Source of the DNA: Plantago ovata
Taxonomy: Eukaryota > Streptophyta > Magnoliopsida > Lamiales > Plantaginaceae
Length of the DNA stretch: 64,000 bases
Direction: 5' to 3'
NCBI GenBank assembly: GCA_028274465.1
Contig: CM051458.1
Coordinates: forward strand, 21,901,566 to 21,965,565
In this document: piece after piece, positions 36,202-46,974 of the stretch
Layout: every line of letters begins with the position of its first letter
Position numbering within the stretch: the first letter of the stretch is position 1
Made by a program: the position numbers and the translations under genes
The notes under the pieces: model-generated
The model's input: the letters and a program-made list of their open reading frames with translations, nothing else
The model's database searches: none
Told to the model about the DNA's origin: nothing

Positions 36202-37720
36202 ACAAATTTATTATCCAATGATGGATGTCCATTAACATGTTCAAGAATGCGTCCAGTGGAAACCCAAGTCTGAAGTTTTCAACTTTGACTTGTTTTCTAC
36301 TTGCTGAGGAACTAGGAGGATTTGAGCTGAAAGACTTTTGACTCGTGCTGGTCAAATCCACTTTCTGATGTGGTGTCTTGCTCTGTTGACCTTTTTGTTG
36401 AACATACTTTTCAGTAAGTTCTTTTCTAGCAAGGTTCCTTCTAGTCCTAGCATTGGGAGTCTTTTCAGAACTCTTAGGCTTGGTTTTCTTCATCTCTTTG
36501 AAGTATCTTTGCTGACTTTGCTTATACTCATGAAAGAGTTGACTTTGCTTGGTTTTGAAACCGAGTCCACTCTTTGGAGAATGCTGAGCTTTAGCTTCAG
36601 CAACCTTACTTGATTCAGGTTTGTCAGCAAAGGGCTTCTGATTACTTTTAGTAATCTTGCCTTTAGTCTTAGCAACTTGCTTTCCAGCAACTTGTTTGGC
36701 GGAATGCTTCACAACATTCTTCTTCTTTTCAGTTTGCTTTTCAGCAACCTGTTTTCCTTTTAAAGTCTTGTTACTTTGAGTAGCAACAGCGGGCTTTATG
36801 GTCATAGGTACTTGATTGCATGTTTCAGCAACCTTAGTTTGACCAAACTGATAGATTACTGGTGGACTACTATCAGTAGCACGTACAAAGGAGATAGGTG
36901 ATTTATCTTTTCTCAAGATTTCTACGCTATCACCTTCACACGTTGCTCCTAAACCTTCTTTCTGAGATGGATCTCTCAAATAAGAGTTTAGTTCAGTCAG
37001 CGTATTACTTGCTTCCACGTAGGATTGAAATTGACTTTCATCTTTTTCATTTCTTGGATTTCAGCAAGTAACTTTAGAATTGAGGACTGATACTCTTCCA
37101 GTTCTAATGCCATTTGAGAATTTTTCTCTGCAGCCTCAGCAATCAACTTCTTAAGACGCCTTATTTCAGCATCTTTTACTTCTGTCTCTTCCTTCAGCAA
37201 AACGTACTTTTCAGTAGTCTGCTTGGTCAGAGTTTCAGCAAGTTGTAGTCTCTCTTGCTGTTTGCTGAGAGTATTCTCAAATCTTTCGATTTCTCCTTGA
37301 ATCTTGTCAATGTCAATCTCGTCTTCACTTTCTGAGTCTGAGTCAGAGGTAGAGTTGTTTACCTGACCGGCCATGAGGCAGAATTCGTAGTTAGACACAT
37401 CTGGATAAGCTTCCATAGCTATTCCACAAACTTCCTTGCCAATCTCCACGTCTAGAGTGGCTTCTTCATCGTCGGTGTCTGAACTTTTTCATCCTCACTG
37501 TCTTCGGAGCTAGTATCAATGCACAATGCATCGATTTTTGCTTGAAGCTTCTTCTTTTCTTCAGCAATAAAAGCTCTTTTGAACTTCTTCTTCTTTTCAG
37601 CAGATTTGCCTTTCAGCAAAGGGCAATTAGCTTTGAAGTGTCCAGGCTTTTTGCAGTAAAAACATAGATCATTTCCAACTGCTGGTTCTTCTGATGATGT
37701 AGCTTGCTGAGCTTGCTTGT
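36143..37720 (-). pseudogene. Copia Gag tail: zinc knuckle, coiled coil and Lys-rich linker
   Basis: A CCHC zinc knuckle (CFYCKKPGHFKANC, about 37670-37622) binds RNA in this family. It is followed by an acidic serine stretch, a coiled coil (37449-36997) and a long Lys/Gln/Ser-rich region (37018-36143) before the protease. The linker is unusually long for copia elements. Several frame changes occur. Confidence 0.8.
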
Positions 37721-38625
37721 TCAGCGAGCTAGTATCATTCTTGTACTTATGGTAGTTGTTACCAAGATGCTTTTCAGCTTCTCTTTTGCTTTTCGCCTTT
37801 CAAGTTCCTTACTGATAATCTTCTTCATGTTTTTGACAACTAAAGCATTTTCATCAGCAGGCTCTTTATCATTCTTCTTTTCAGAAGATGACGGCTTTGC
37901 AGCAAGAGCAATGTTTTGCGATTTTTCAGCAAACACATTTTCTCTTTGCTTTGTCTCATAATTGACAGTAGCAAGATGAGAGAACAACTCTGTTGGTGTA
38001 ATGTCTGGCATTCCTTGATTATAATAGAAATTCTGAGTGTGGATCCATTCTTGATTCAGACTTCTGATGATAGTTTTCACTTTCTCAGAATCTGAGTAGA
38101 GGTTTCCAACACCCAATGCTGCCATTTCACTAACAAGAGTTGTGAATCTGAAGTCCAAGTCTTCCAGTGACTCGTTTGCACCTTGCTTAAAGTTTTGAAA
38201 CTTAAGCTTAAGTACTTCAAGTTTGTTTTCCTTGGTCTTGTCAGATCCAGCACAAAGATCTTGAACCATTTTCCAAGCCTCCTTTGCAGTCTTAGCACCC
38301 CACAGTTTGCACTGTATGGTATCCGGAGTTGATCGAATGATGATATTTCTAGCTTGGCCATCAAGACGGAATCTCTTGGCTTCGTCAGAAGTCCATTCCT
38401 CTCTTGGTTTTGGCACAACCGTATCTGATGGTTCGCCTTGGATGGTTTCCTTTCCAGCTTCAGTGGTCCTATGAGGGAAACTCCTTTCAACCTTAGTGAT
38501 CTTGATAGGTCCATCATTAATGACGGTGACCATCTCATCACTAATGGCCTCAAGATGTAGCATCATGTTGTTTCGCCATTTCTCGTAATTTCCAGCTTCA
38601 GCAAGGGAGCATCTCCTAAAGACAT
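37721..38625 (-). pseudogene. Copia Gag core
   Basis: The start ATG is at 38625 (MSLGDAPLLK), with a frameshift near 38593 before NYEKWRNN. The 281-codon block from 38566 is the copia gag core (AKEAWKMVQDLCAGSDKTKENK, read in two parts; LEDLDFRFTTLVSEM). It forms the virus-like particle of the retrotransposon. It sits just inside the primer site. Confidence 0.88.
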
Positions 38626-38723
38626 CCTGTCAGCAAAGCACTACCAAACTGATCAAGTGAGAGTGATTTACGGAAAGCACTTAAGGGGATCTAGGTTCAG
38701 TGCAGAAGGCTAAAGAACCTCCT

Positions 38724-38735
38724 GCTCCGATACCA
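38724..38735 (-). other. Primer-binding site of the copia element
   Basis: Minus-strand TGGTATCGGAGC lies 2 nt after the LTR end. It is one base from the TGGTATCAGAGC that pairs with initiator methionine tRNA in most plant copia elements. Confidence 0.88.
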
Positions 38736-38737
38736 CT

Positions 38738-40361
38738 TGTTGGTCCCTTTAAACAACAAGAAAAGACTAGAGGGGGGAGGGTGAATAGTCTTTTCAAACT
38801 TTCGTCGTTTAAAACTTTCTCAGCAAGTACTTATTACTTTTCAGTAATGAGTTTGCTGATACTTAACTTTCTCAGCAAGCGTAAGTTACTTTACAGTAGC
38901 TTGGTTTGCTGATACTTAAAATCAGAGAGCGGAAGTCTTTGAAACAATAAGTGCTTTTTCAGCAAGTGAAGTGAGTGACTGTGTACAAACAGATATAATT
39001 TGCTGAAAGCTAAATACAGTAAGTAAATCACACAAATGCTTTTATAGTGGTATTTGAGAGTGGCATAATCTCTCAACTAATCCACTTCGTCCTTTCTAGG
39101 ACTGAATCCACTAAGATATGATTGAGGTTCCTTACAATCTCCTATCTAAAGCGATTCAACAGAAACCAAAGCACACTTGCTTTGTCTCCAACCTAAACTA
39201 GAGAACTCAACCTTGTTCTCCACCAAACTTGGTACTTTTAATCAGCAAAACTATGCTCGATTAAGTTCCCCCTGAATATCACGCCTGAAAGGGTGTATTT
39301 TCAGTTAGAGAGTTTGGGGTGAGATGACTTAATTATAACTTATTCAGTTACAACAAGTAATCTAAGAAACACAACTTGGAATACTTTGCAGTAAACAAGT
39401 TTGATTGTTTCTAGTGTCAAGACTTGTTCTTGTTCGAAAGAAAGAACACTTAACTAATTTCTTAGCCGAGTTTGTTCTACTTCTTCACAAGTAGCTTTTT
39501 CAAGCTTTAAGTCTTGGAACGAATCAATGGCAGTAAGAGTGTTTGAAGGTTTGTGAGTTTTTAAGCACAAGTGAGAGTTTGATCACGTTGTTGACACACT
39601 TCAACTCTTTGCCGGATGACCTCTATTTATAGTGCAAGTAAGAAGCCGTTTGAATTTCAAATCCTAAGGCTTTTGTTCCTTAACATGTCACTATCTTGCT
39701 TTTGTACTTTCAGCAGCGACTTTGTTTGTCTTCTAGTCTTCATGTCCTTCGCGTGCATGCTTTGCATTAAATGCACATTTGAGTAGAATTCAAACAGTAA
39801 CATTGGAGCGCAAATTCACGTACATTCAGCAAGAAGTCACATATGTTTATCAGCAAGTGGTCAGTCTCAGTTTCAGCAAGCACAACCTACTCTGTCTTTC
39901 AGATTTTCACTTATGCAATGTTGTTGCTGAAAATTCCACTTTCTGAGCAACACGTGCCTTACCAGTCTTCAGCAATCTTCAAGTCTTCAAGTATTCGAAT
40001 TCTTCAAGTCTTCAGATCTTCAAAAGTCTTCAAGATTCTGACCGGTTTCTTATTTGCTTCAATAATTTGTTTGTAATAAATAAAATATATCTTCAGCAAA
40101 TGCTTCAATAGATTATTTTCTTTTCAGAAAATAAGATACATTAAAGCTAAGCATCAATAAGATATCTTCTTTTCAGAAAATAAAATACCTCATACGCTAA
40201 AGAAATAACTTATCTAAAACCTAACTAAGTCATCAGCAAACGTTCCTCTTTTACAATGTCCTTAAAATTCTAAATTCCTATGGACCTTAAGAGTACTAGT
40301 TACTGGACTTTCCTTAATTTAGCATGGTTAATTGCTCATCAAAATTACAAGTTTCCTAACA
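38738..40361 (-). repeat. 5' LTR of the copia element (1624 bp)
   Basis: Direct repeat of 23776-25379 with many small differences. The promoter-like TATAAATA is at 39631-39624 on the minus strand. It starts TGTTAGG (40361) and ends GGGACCAACA (38738), next to the primer site. Confidence 0.93.
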
Positions 40362-41535
40362 CTCAATAGATTAGTTCATTTCATTTGGCATGAGACTCCA
40401 TTTTAAGTGTTGCATTGGTTTTTTGCATTAGAGTCTAGCTAGTTGCTTGAGGACAAGCAAAGGTTCGGTTTGGGGAGTTTGATGAACGTGTATTTTACAC
40501 TTTCATTCGAGTCTTTTTCACCAATTTAGCTATCCTCTAGGTTAATTTAGCTTATATTTTAGTGCATTTTATTAGAATAGTGTCACGTTTCTCTTTTCTT
40601 TGCATTTTTTCAGGTTTTAGGTAAAAAACGTATGTTTATGGGCAATATTGATGAAGAGGACAAAGTTTTGGTGTTTCGAGGACATTCGTGGTGTATCTAG
40701 AAGGTTCCGGATGAGATTTGAGGCCTAGGGGACGAGTTTCAAGGCTTAAAGGTCACTAGAAGGCAAAATCCGAGTCTGAAAAGGAAAAGAAGACCAAAAA
40801 TCTCGCTCTCACCAGTCTGGATGTCCGAGGCGAACCGCCTGGGACGTGGGGCGATTCGCCCCACACCAGGAGAATCGCCCGGCACCTGGTTTTGAAGCTT
40901 TAGCATAGAGATTGGACATCTTTGATTTTCGATTCTTGCTTGTGAGTTAGCAATTCATCGGAGATTGACAACCTTCGTTGGTAACTTGTATCTCACGATA
41001 TTTCTGCTTTTATTTATTTCATTCAACATGTTTTCATTCAATCTTGCTTTGATTCGTGTTGATTGCAATATGAGTAGCTAAATCTATTGTTGGTGATAGT
41101 ATGTGATTTCTTAGCTAGGGTTCTTGATTATGCATGAGTGACTTCGCGCGTTTAAGAGATTTATTATTTTATTTCTTTGATCTATCTAAGTCATCTATCT
41201 TCGTAGTGTTGAATTGAAAGGAACACGTAGGACAATTCACGATCATAGATCTCTATACAAACTTCAAGTACTTCATGCATGATTATTACCCATTGCTTTG
41301 AATAACCATACTATCACTGATTTCCATCATACTGATAAGAAAAATCTGTGCTTTGCTTGATTTCTGATTTATAGTTTAAGTTAAATTTGATAAAGCTAGT
41401 TATAGTCCTTAGAGATCGACACTCGAGGTTATTTTACTTCTACACTATGTGCCTTGGTTTTCGTTGTAGTTGTGAATTCCCTTTGGCTAAAAACAAATTT
41501 ATTTGATTAATTGAGTCTGACAATCTCGTTCATCA
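40362..41535 (+). mobile_element. Truncated 3' end of an Athila-like gypsy element with its LTR
   Basis: The LTR at 40480-41535 (1056 bp) has perfect ends TGATGAACG and CGTTCATCA. Directly before it is a purine-rich TTTGGGGAG preceded by TTGAGGACAAGCAAAGG, the phrase typical of the 3' end of Athila-type elements. The rest of the element was removed where the copia LTR now ends. No coding sequence remains. Confidence 0.75.
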
Positions 41536-42160
41536 GTAAGAGTGCATTTCTCCAAGATCATTCTTATGGATAAATTGGTCATCTTTTCAGGCCTAGAGAA
41601 GTAAATAAATAAAACTGGAATTAAAACTCAAAAATTAATTTCTACGATCACAATCAGCGACTAAATAAACTAGGACTTTGGCTTTATTCAGTTCTCACTA
41701 TTTTCACATACTCCTGACCCCTTTAGAGAGTACGAACCATTATTTTACAATAGTTGTAGTGAGTCAAGATCCATGCTTGCACTATTATAGCCCCAACTAT
41801 GGCTAATCACTATAATAACCAAACAGGTAGGTCCCCAAACCAATTGTAAAATACAACTCTTGGCTGATCAAAACAATTTTGATCGATGTCCTCAAATTAT
41901 GCCTGACGCTATGGCGACTCGACATAACTCAAGTAAGTCAAAACCTTCACACGGCACCAACAATGGTCCTATGAAAGCAACATTCTTACGGAAAACAGAG
42001 TAAGCACTATGGTGCATATTACCCATGAGATTAGTAAGTCCATTTAACCTTCAATTATGATGGGTGACATCATGCGATTTAATCGAGACTTAAATTGGTT
42101 GAGGAACATTTAAATGGTGTATTTAATCGCTTGACCAAGATCTCTAACATGCATCACATA

Positions 42161-42317
42161 ATGGGTGTTGCCTACCCAAGGCTCATGCGATGCGGTCTAA
42201 CAAGTAATGAGTGCCGCCTACTCATACATATCAATTGTGGAATAGCAAGTAATGGGTGCCGCCTACCCATGCATATGACAGATGTGGTCCGGAAACTAAT
42301 GGGTGCCGCCTACCCAT
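42161..42317. repeat. Four 46-bp spaced hairpin repeats (ATGGGT...ACCCAT)
   Basis: Copies at 42161-42178, 42207-42225, 42252-42270 and 42299-42317 have the form stem, GCCGCCT-like loop, stem. The second copy reads ATGAGT...ACTCAT, a compensated change that keeps the pairing. Confidence 0.8.
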
Positions 42318-43335
42318 ACAATAAATGCGGACTAACAATATTTAAATATAATATTTAAATAATTAAATTACTCATGTAGACATTCAACACATGCGATACA
42401 ACCAAGTTGGAGCATATAAGTAGTTGTTGTGGATTATTATCATTATATGTAAGTCACAAATCTAATTTATAAATTCTCCAAGAATTTTGAAATATTTAAA
42501 ACAAATTTTAATAATAATATAATCTTCCAAAGTAATATATTATTATTGAAATGTAGTTTATAAACAATTTATAAACTAATAAACATGTTACTAAATATTA
42601 TAAACTTATATTTATGTCTCTAAACATTTTAATCACATTCCAAAAGTATTAATAGGGTTTAAAAATAATTTATAAACTATTTATAAATTAAATAACAAGT
42701 TTCTAAAACTCCAGGAACCTCTTTATAATTCGCAGAAAGTTGAAATTAAGTTTCTGGGTCAGTTTGAAAACATTCAGCATATTCTGGGGTCAATTTGCAA
42801 TTCACAGAAGTTCAAAGACTTGAGCCCCAATAAGAAAGAAACTGTCAAATTAGAGAACAAGTCCCTGAAGTCTTCCTTCTTGCTCATCAGAGACCCACAT
42901 ATTTTCTGAAATCTTCAATCAAGTCCCTGTAACTAAGAAAGTTTCCAAAAACTTTAATCATCATCTCAACTCGAATATAAGGTCCATAATCATGTTCTAA
43001 ACAGAATACACCATCCAAGATAAATTCGCAAGCATTCAAAATTTCCCAGAAAACGAAAACAATTTTTTTTTAAACCGATCGAGTTGAACGGAATTGATCA
43101 AATCGATTACGTTCGACCCGGTTCTTGCTTGCATCATTCTTTCCCATGTTCCAGTGACTCTTCTCCATATAATTTGGCTTGATTCGGGTTTATGCTCACA
43201 AAGCTTGAAATCACCATTAATGGAGTCTTCAAGCTCCATAACCCATAAACAAAATCAAACATTGAATCTTGAAGAGACAGAGGAGAGAGGGCCGAGAACG
43301 AAGGAGAAGATTGATGGTGGTCACGCGGTGGGGTT

Positions 43336-43449
43336 GGAGCTGGGCTCCGGTGGAGCTCTAAGCTCCACCCGCCTCTTCCATGGTGGAAGAGGTCGAACTG
43401 GGTTCCAAACCCAGTTCGATTTCTTCCCAAAAAAAAAATATTTTTTTTT
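43336..43449. other. Run of consecutive perfect hairpins
   Basis: GGAGC/GCTCC (43336-43348, loop TGG), GGTGGAGCT/AGCTCCACC (43349-43369, loop CTA), CCTCTTCCA/TGGAAGAGG (43372-43392, loop TGG), TCGAACTGGGTT/AACCCAGTTCGA (43393-43419, loop CCA), then an A-run/T-run palindrome (43430-43449). All four G/C-containing stems are perfect, each has a 3-nt loop, and they follow each other with 0-2 nt between. They lie about 220 nt downstream of the primer site in element orientation. Confidence 0.85.
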
Positions 43450-43642
43450 AATTCTCCTTTTCTAATTATCTAATAAATAGAATCTGGAAAAAATATAATA
43501 CTAAAACCCATATTTGTTTTCTTTAAATCCAATTAAAGAATCAGAAAAATTAAACATAAACATACATATAATAATCCACAACAACAGAATAATAATAATC
43601 AAAACGAATATAGTCATTGAATCAACCTCGCTCTGATACCAC

Positions 43643-45431
43643 TGTTAAAAATTGTGAGAAATTTGCCTCAAAGGCTAAGCAGCTGATGTTTAAAAAAATT
43701 TATTTCTCACTAAACTGATAATGACTATATCACGTTTATTATTAACAGAAGAAGATTACTTACGTGTCTTCCAGCAGAGAAACAAATTCACCACCTATCT
43801 GTTCGTCAATCTCCAGACAGAGCCTTGCAATTTCTTCGTCTAGTAACTGGTTGATCTCTTCCTCTTCGTCAAAGAAATCTTCTTCAATGGAATCTCCAAG
43901 ATGGCTCATCAACAGGCTTGATTATTTCCTTCAACCTTGGTATCCACGGGCAGTGTTTTCTACCAAGAACGGTAGGAAGTTCTTTTGTGTGTTTTGAGCT
44001 CTGGAGAGAATAATGAGTTTTCTGATCTTTCAGAATGATATTCTACGTGTGTGGGAATAAGACTTATTTATTTCTTTCTGATTTAGTCAGTAAGTCAGTT
44101 CCTAAAACCACGTATGTTTTATCAAGCAAGTTAGATTTTATTATTAGAAGACATCAAAAGTCCTCAACTCACTAACAAACAGATAGGAATTCATTATCTC
44201 AGTCGAAGGAGAAATTAATAGTCAAATAAAAGAATAAACAAAGAAGAAAACGTGTGGGGTCAGCTGTCCCCAATATTTCTCTTCTGGCGCGTGACTGCAC
44301 GCGCCAGAAACGTTTTGACCTGGCGCGTGCCTACGCGCCAGGCCAAAACAGCAGTTGGGCCGACTTGGGCCAGCTGCATGTTCTTCACTAATGGGCTCTT
44401 TGAGCCCAGCTTTTACCCATCCAATTCCTTCTTCTCGGGCCTCATTCCAATTCCGCCCAAATGCACAAGTCTTCAATTAATTAATTAAATCCAATTTAAA
44501 TTAATTAATTATAATTCTAAAATATATTCCATATTTATAATAAATTATTGTTAATCAAATTAATAATAATTCCATTATATTTATGTATGATAATTTAATA
44601 TTAATCTAATTAATATTTAATCCAATACACATAGCTCATTTGTAGAAACACCGCCTTGAAGTGTGATCCATAGGGCCTTGCATATTAAGCAACAATCTAA
44701 TAATTAAGGTCATAATAAATTCATAGACAATTTTATCAGACAATATTAATATGCAAGGAACGTTCGCGAGGAAAAGCAAACCACCTGTAGCATAGGGTAC
44801 TTTGATGATACGGTCCCTTCATTCACGAATCTCCGAATGAATCTAGAATATGGTTATGTGTCTATTCTAATAACTTCATTCATTGTCTCTCAATCTTATT
44901 AGTCGATCTATGAATTATGTTCAAACACTATTTTGACATATTCACATACGGTGGCCACCGGTTTTGTGATCGCAATAAATATGAGAAGTGAGTTTTCTCT
45001 CCTTGTATCTATTACGGAGGAATGAATCCTATCTTGGCCCAATCACTCACACCATATGCTTCCTAACATATCCAACGCATGTCGTATCTACCCTACTTTA
45101 AGAGTGCAAGCGTTGCGCATAGTCAAAGTATATTATTCCACATATGATGTAGTATTGGCCTCAAGTCTAAAGACTACTAACATCACCCTACACACCGATA
45201 CTACCATAGACACTTAAATAGATTTACCAAATGGTTTCTCGGTTGGGTATGCCAACACTCTCCAAAGTGTTCATATGCTCATTATGAATAACCAAGTTCA
45301 TTCGTAGTAGTGAGACCTACTACATCCTCGAAGGATCTAATGCATCATATGCTAACTTCAATCGCATCATTGATATCCCGTATCTCAATGACCTTCAGCT
45401 AGTGGCTTATTTTAGGACTTAATTATTGACA
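43643..45431 (-). repeat. LTR of about 1.79 kb with primer site on one side and polypurine tract on the other
   Basis: Left end TGTTAAAAATTG next to TGGTATCAGAGC; right end TTGACA (or TTGACACA) next to the minus-strand purine tract AGTGGGAGC (45446-45436). Having both signals means it serves as 5' LTR for the leader to the left and as 3' LTR for internal sequence to the right, as happens after LTR-LTR recombination. Hairpins at 44282-44408 lie within it. No second copy is in the window. Confidence 0.7.
44282..44408. other. Hairpin cluster inside the LTR
   Basis: TTCTGGCGCGTG/CACGCGCCAGAA (44282-44309, loop ACTG, perfect 12 bp); CCTGGCGCGT/ACGCGCCAGG extended by GTTTTG/CAAAAC (44312-44349, one mismatch, loop GCCT); an imperfect GCAGTTGG... 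stem (44351-44377); TGGGCTC/GAGCCCA (44392-44408, loop TTT). They are strikingly GC-rich within AT-rich DNA. Confidence 0.85.
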
Positions 45432-45622
45432 CACAAGCTCCCACTAACTTTGTGATTACCTTAAGTCATTGGGAACATTTTATTGAATAATTCAAACAAC
45501 CAAATAATATATTCATAAAATGTATTGCCAATTGTATTTAATAATGTATAAATAAATGAACATAAATAAATAACAATAATTGAATGTGATCAAGTACATA
45601 TCGTCCCTATCGTAGGTTGTCT
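45432..45622 (-). other. 3' end region of a copia element with polypurine tract
   Basis: The purine tract next to the LTR is followed by AT-rich sequence and GTCCTAGAGACAACC (minus strand, near 45620), which runs straight into the gag tail. The gene part between gag and the 3' end is missing, so an internal deletion or recombination joined them. Confidence 0.5.
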
Positions 45623-46427
45623 CTAGGACATATATACTTTTAGCCTCGGCTTCCTGTTGTCTGGTTCAGGGAAATCCCTCCTTAGATGTCCCTTTCTGTG
45701 ACAGTTAAAGCACTTCCTCCTCTCTACAAATTCTGACAGCTCCTTACTCTCTTTCTTATTATAGTTCTCCTTTGGTAATCTTTCCCTTGCAGTACCACCC
45801 ATCCTGGAACCATGGTATTTTATAGCAAGACTTTCAGCTGAATGTCCACCTTCCTGCAGATTCCTCTGCTTATGGAACTCCCTAGTTTTCAATGATTCCC
45901 TTACCAAAACCAAGGTTACTGCAACATTACCAAACATCAACGAATTTATAAAGTTCTCATAGGAGTTAGGCAGGGAGTTGAGAAACACCATAGCTTTGTC
46001 TGCGTCTCTAGTCTTATCACCAACATTCTCCAAGTGTGTTGTGATCTTGTCAAACTCTGCTAACTGCTCCATAATCGGCCTACCTTCAACCATCCTGAAA
46101 CCAAGGAACTTCTGCTTGAGATACATCATCTGGGCTGATGATTTCCCCATATAAACTTCTTCAAGTTTATCCCAGATTGCTTTTGCATCAGTATACTTAA
46201 CCTCCCTCAATGCTTCGTCGCTTAATAATTGAAAAAGTGTATTATATGCCTTCTTGTTGATTTCCTTCTTCTTTACTTCGTCTATAATATCCTTAAGACC
46301 TTCATCCCCCAACAGGGCGTCATTAGCTCCATAATCTGATAACGAGGCCTTAACCCTCAGTTTCCACCGGCTGAAATCAATTTGTTTCGATCGTTAGCTT
46401 CTCAATCTCGACTTTAGTTGACGACAT
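45623..46427 (-). pseudogene. Copia Gag fragment (pol deleted)
   Basis: ATG at 46427 (MSSTKVEIEKL), a frameshift near 46393, then WKLRVKASLSDYG, EVYMGKSSAQMMYLKQKF and MEQLAEFDKITTHLENVG, all typical of copia gag. The zinc knuckle CFNCHRKGHLRRDF has Phe in place of the last Cys. The reading ends at 45623, with no protease or pol after it. It belongs with the primer site and LTR to its right. Confidence 0.85.
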
Positions 46428-46472
46428 TGCTTATATCAAGCTTTGGATTCTCCCGGTAAATTCCTTCGACCC

Positions 46473-46490
46473 TTCCCACAGACGGCGCCA
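46473..46490 (-). other. Primer-binding site for the copia gag fragment
   Basis: Identical over 18 nt to the Tat element's site at 11083-11100 (minus strand TGGCGCC then GTCTGTGGGAA). It lies 2 nt from the LTR end CAACTCAACA. Confidence 0.8.
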
Positions 46491-46492
46491 AT

Positions 46493-46974
46493 TGTTGAGT
46501 TGGATTCAACAATAGTCGATTCTACCTAATCACAAAGTTCACAATACAACAAAACCACAAAGAACCAGTTGCACCAAAAACAAACACACAACCACACACA
46601 CAACCACAGAAAACAAAGCAAGAACGCAAGCAAGAAAGAACACAAGAGTTTACCGTCGTTCGGTTCTAAATAACCTACGTCCACGGAGATAAACCAACTT
46701 CCACTATATTATCACAATCCTCTATTACAAGTCACTAACCAATCACAAGAAACAGATTCTCTAGCTAGCACCTATAATATCGATAATATATATAACTTGT
46801 CGAAGTAGTCGAACAAGCCTTCAATGCCGTGTTGTTATGTCATTGAGCATACAGTAATTATCCCTTTATATAGCCTCAATTCGCAGCTAAAACCCAAAGT
46901 AATTCAAATAGGAATTGAATTCTTAATAAAGACAATTTTCTTTTCCTGACTACTGTCGGTTACAGGCCTTAACA
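46493..46974 (-). repeat. 5' LTR of the copia gag fragment (about 482 bp)
   Basis: Plus-strand start TGTTGAGTTGG next to the primer site. The other end is put at CCTTAACA (46974), though the same word recurs at 47010, so the end is uncertain. No partner LTR is present. Confidence 0.6.

Larger units (their letters stand above)
23776..40361 (-). mobile_element. Giant Ty1/copia LTR retrotransposon (16.6 kb) with an extra gene
   Basis: Two direct LTRs (23776-25379 and 38738-40361) flank gag, protease, integrase, RT and RNase H in copia order on the minus strand. A further 6-kb region between pol and the 3' LTR holds a decayed extra gene. Primer site and polypurine tract are in the right places. 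The layout (large size, extra gene after RNase H, TGGTATC primer site) resembles the SIRE/Maximus group, which is inference. The 5-bp flanks (GTAAA left, CTCAA right) do not match, so one side was replaced after insertion. The LTRs differ visibly from each other, so the insertion is much older than the A/B duplication. Confidence 0.93.
41536..43642 (-). mobile_element. Non-coding leader of an LTR element (LARD-like), truncated
   Basis: A primer site TGGTATCAGAGC (43641-43630) abuts the LTR at 43643, so on the minus strand this is the region just downstream of a 5' LTR. No gag or pol is recognisable in 2.1 kb. It carries two sets of hairpins (42161-42317 and 43336-43449). It is cut on the left by the Athila-like LTR. 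The large non-coding, structured character fits large retrotransposon derivatives (LARDs); the assignment is tentative. Confidence 0.6.

Noticed and set aside
42161..42317. CRISPR-like array
   Set aside because: Only four diverged units with related spacers in plant retroelement DNA; no cas genes and not a prokaryotic context.
43094..43465. A plus-strand gene in the non-coding leader
   Set aside because: The frame runs through hairpins and homopolymers with no domain, and related frames exist on the opposite strand.
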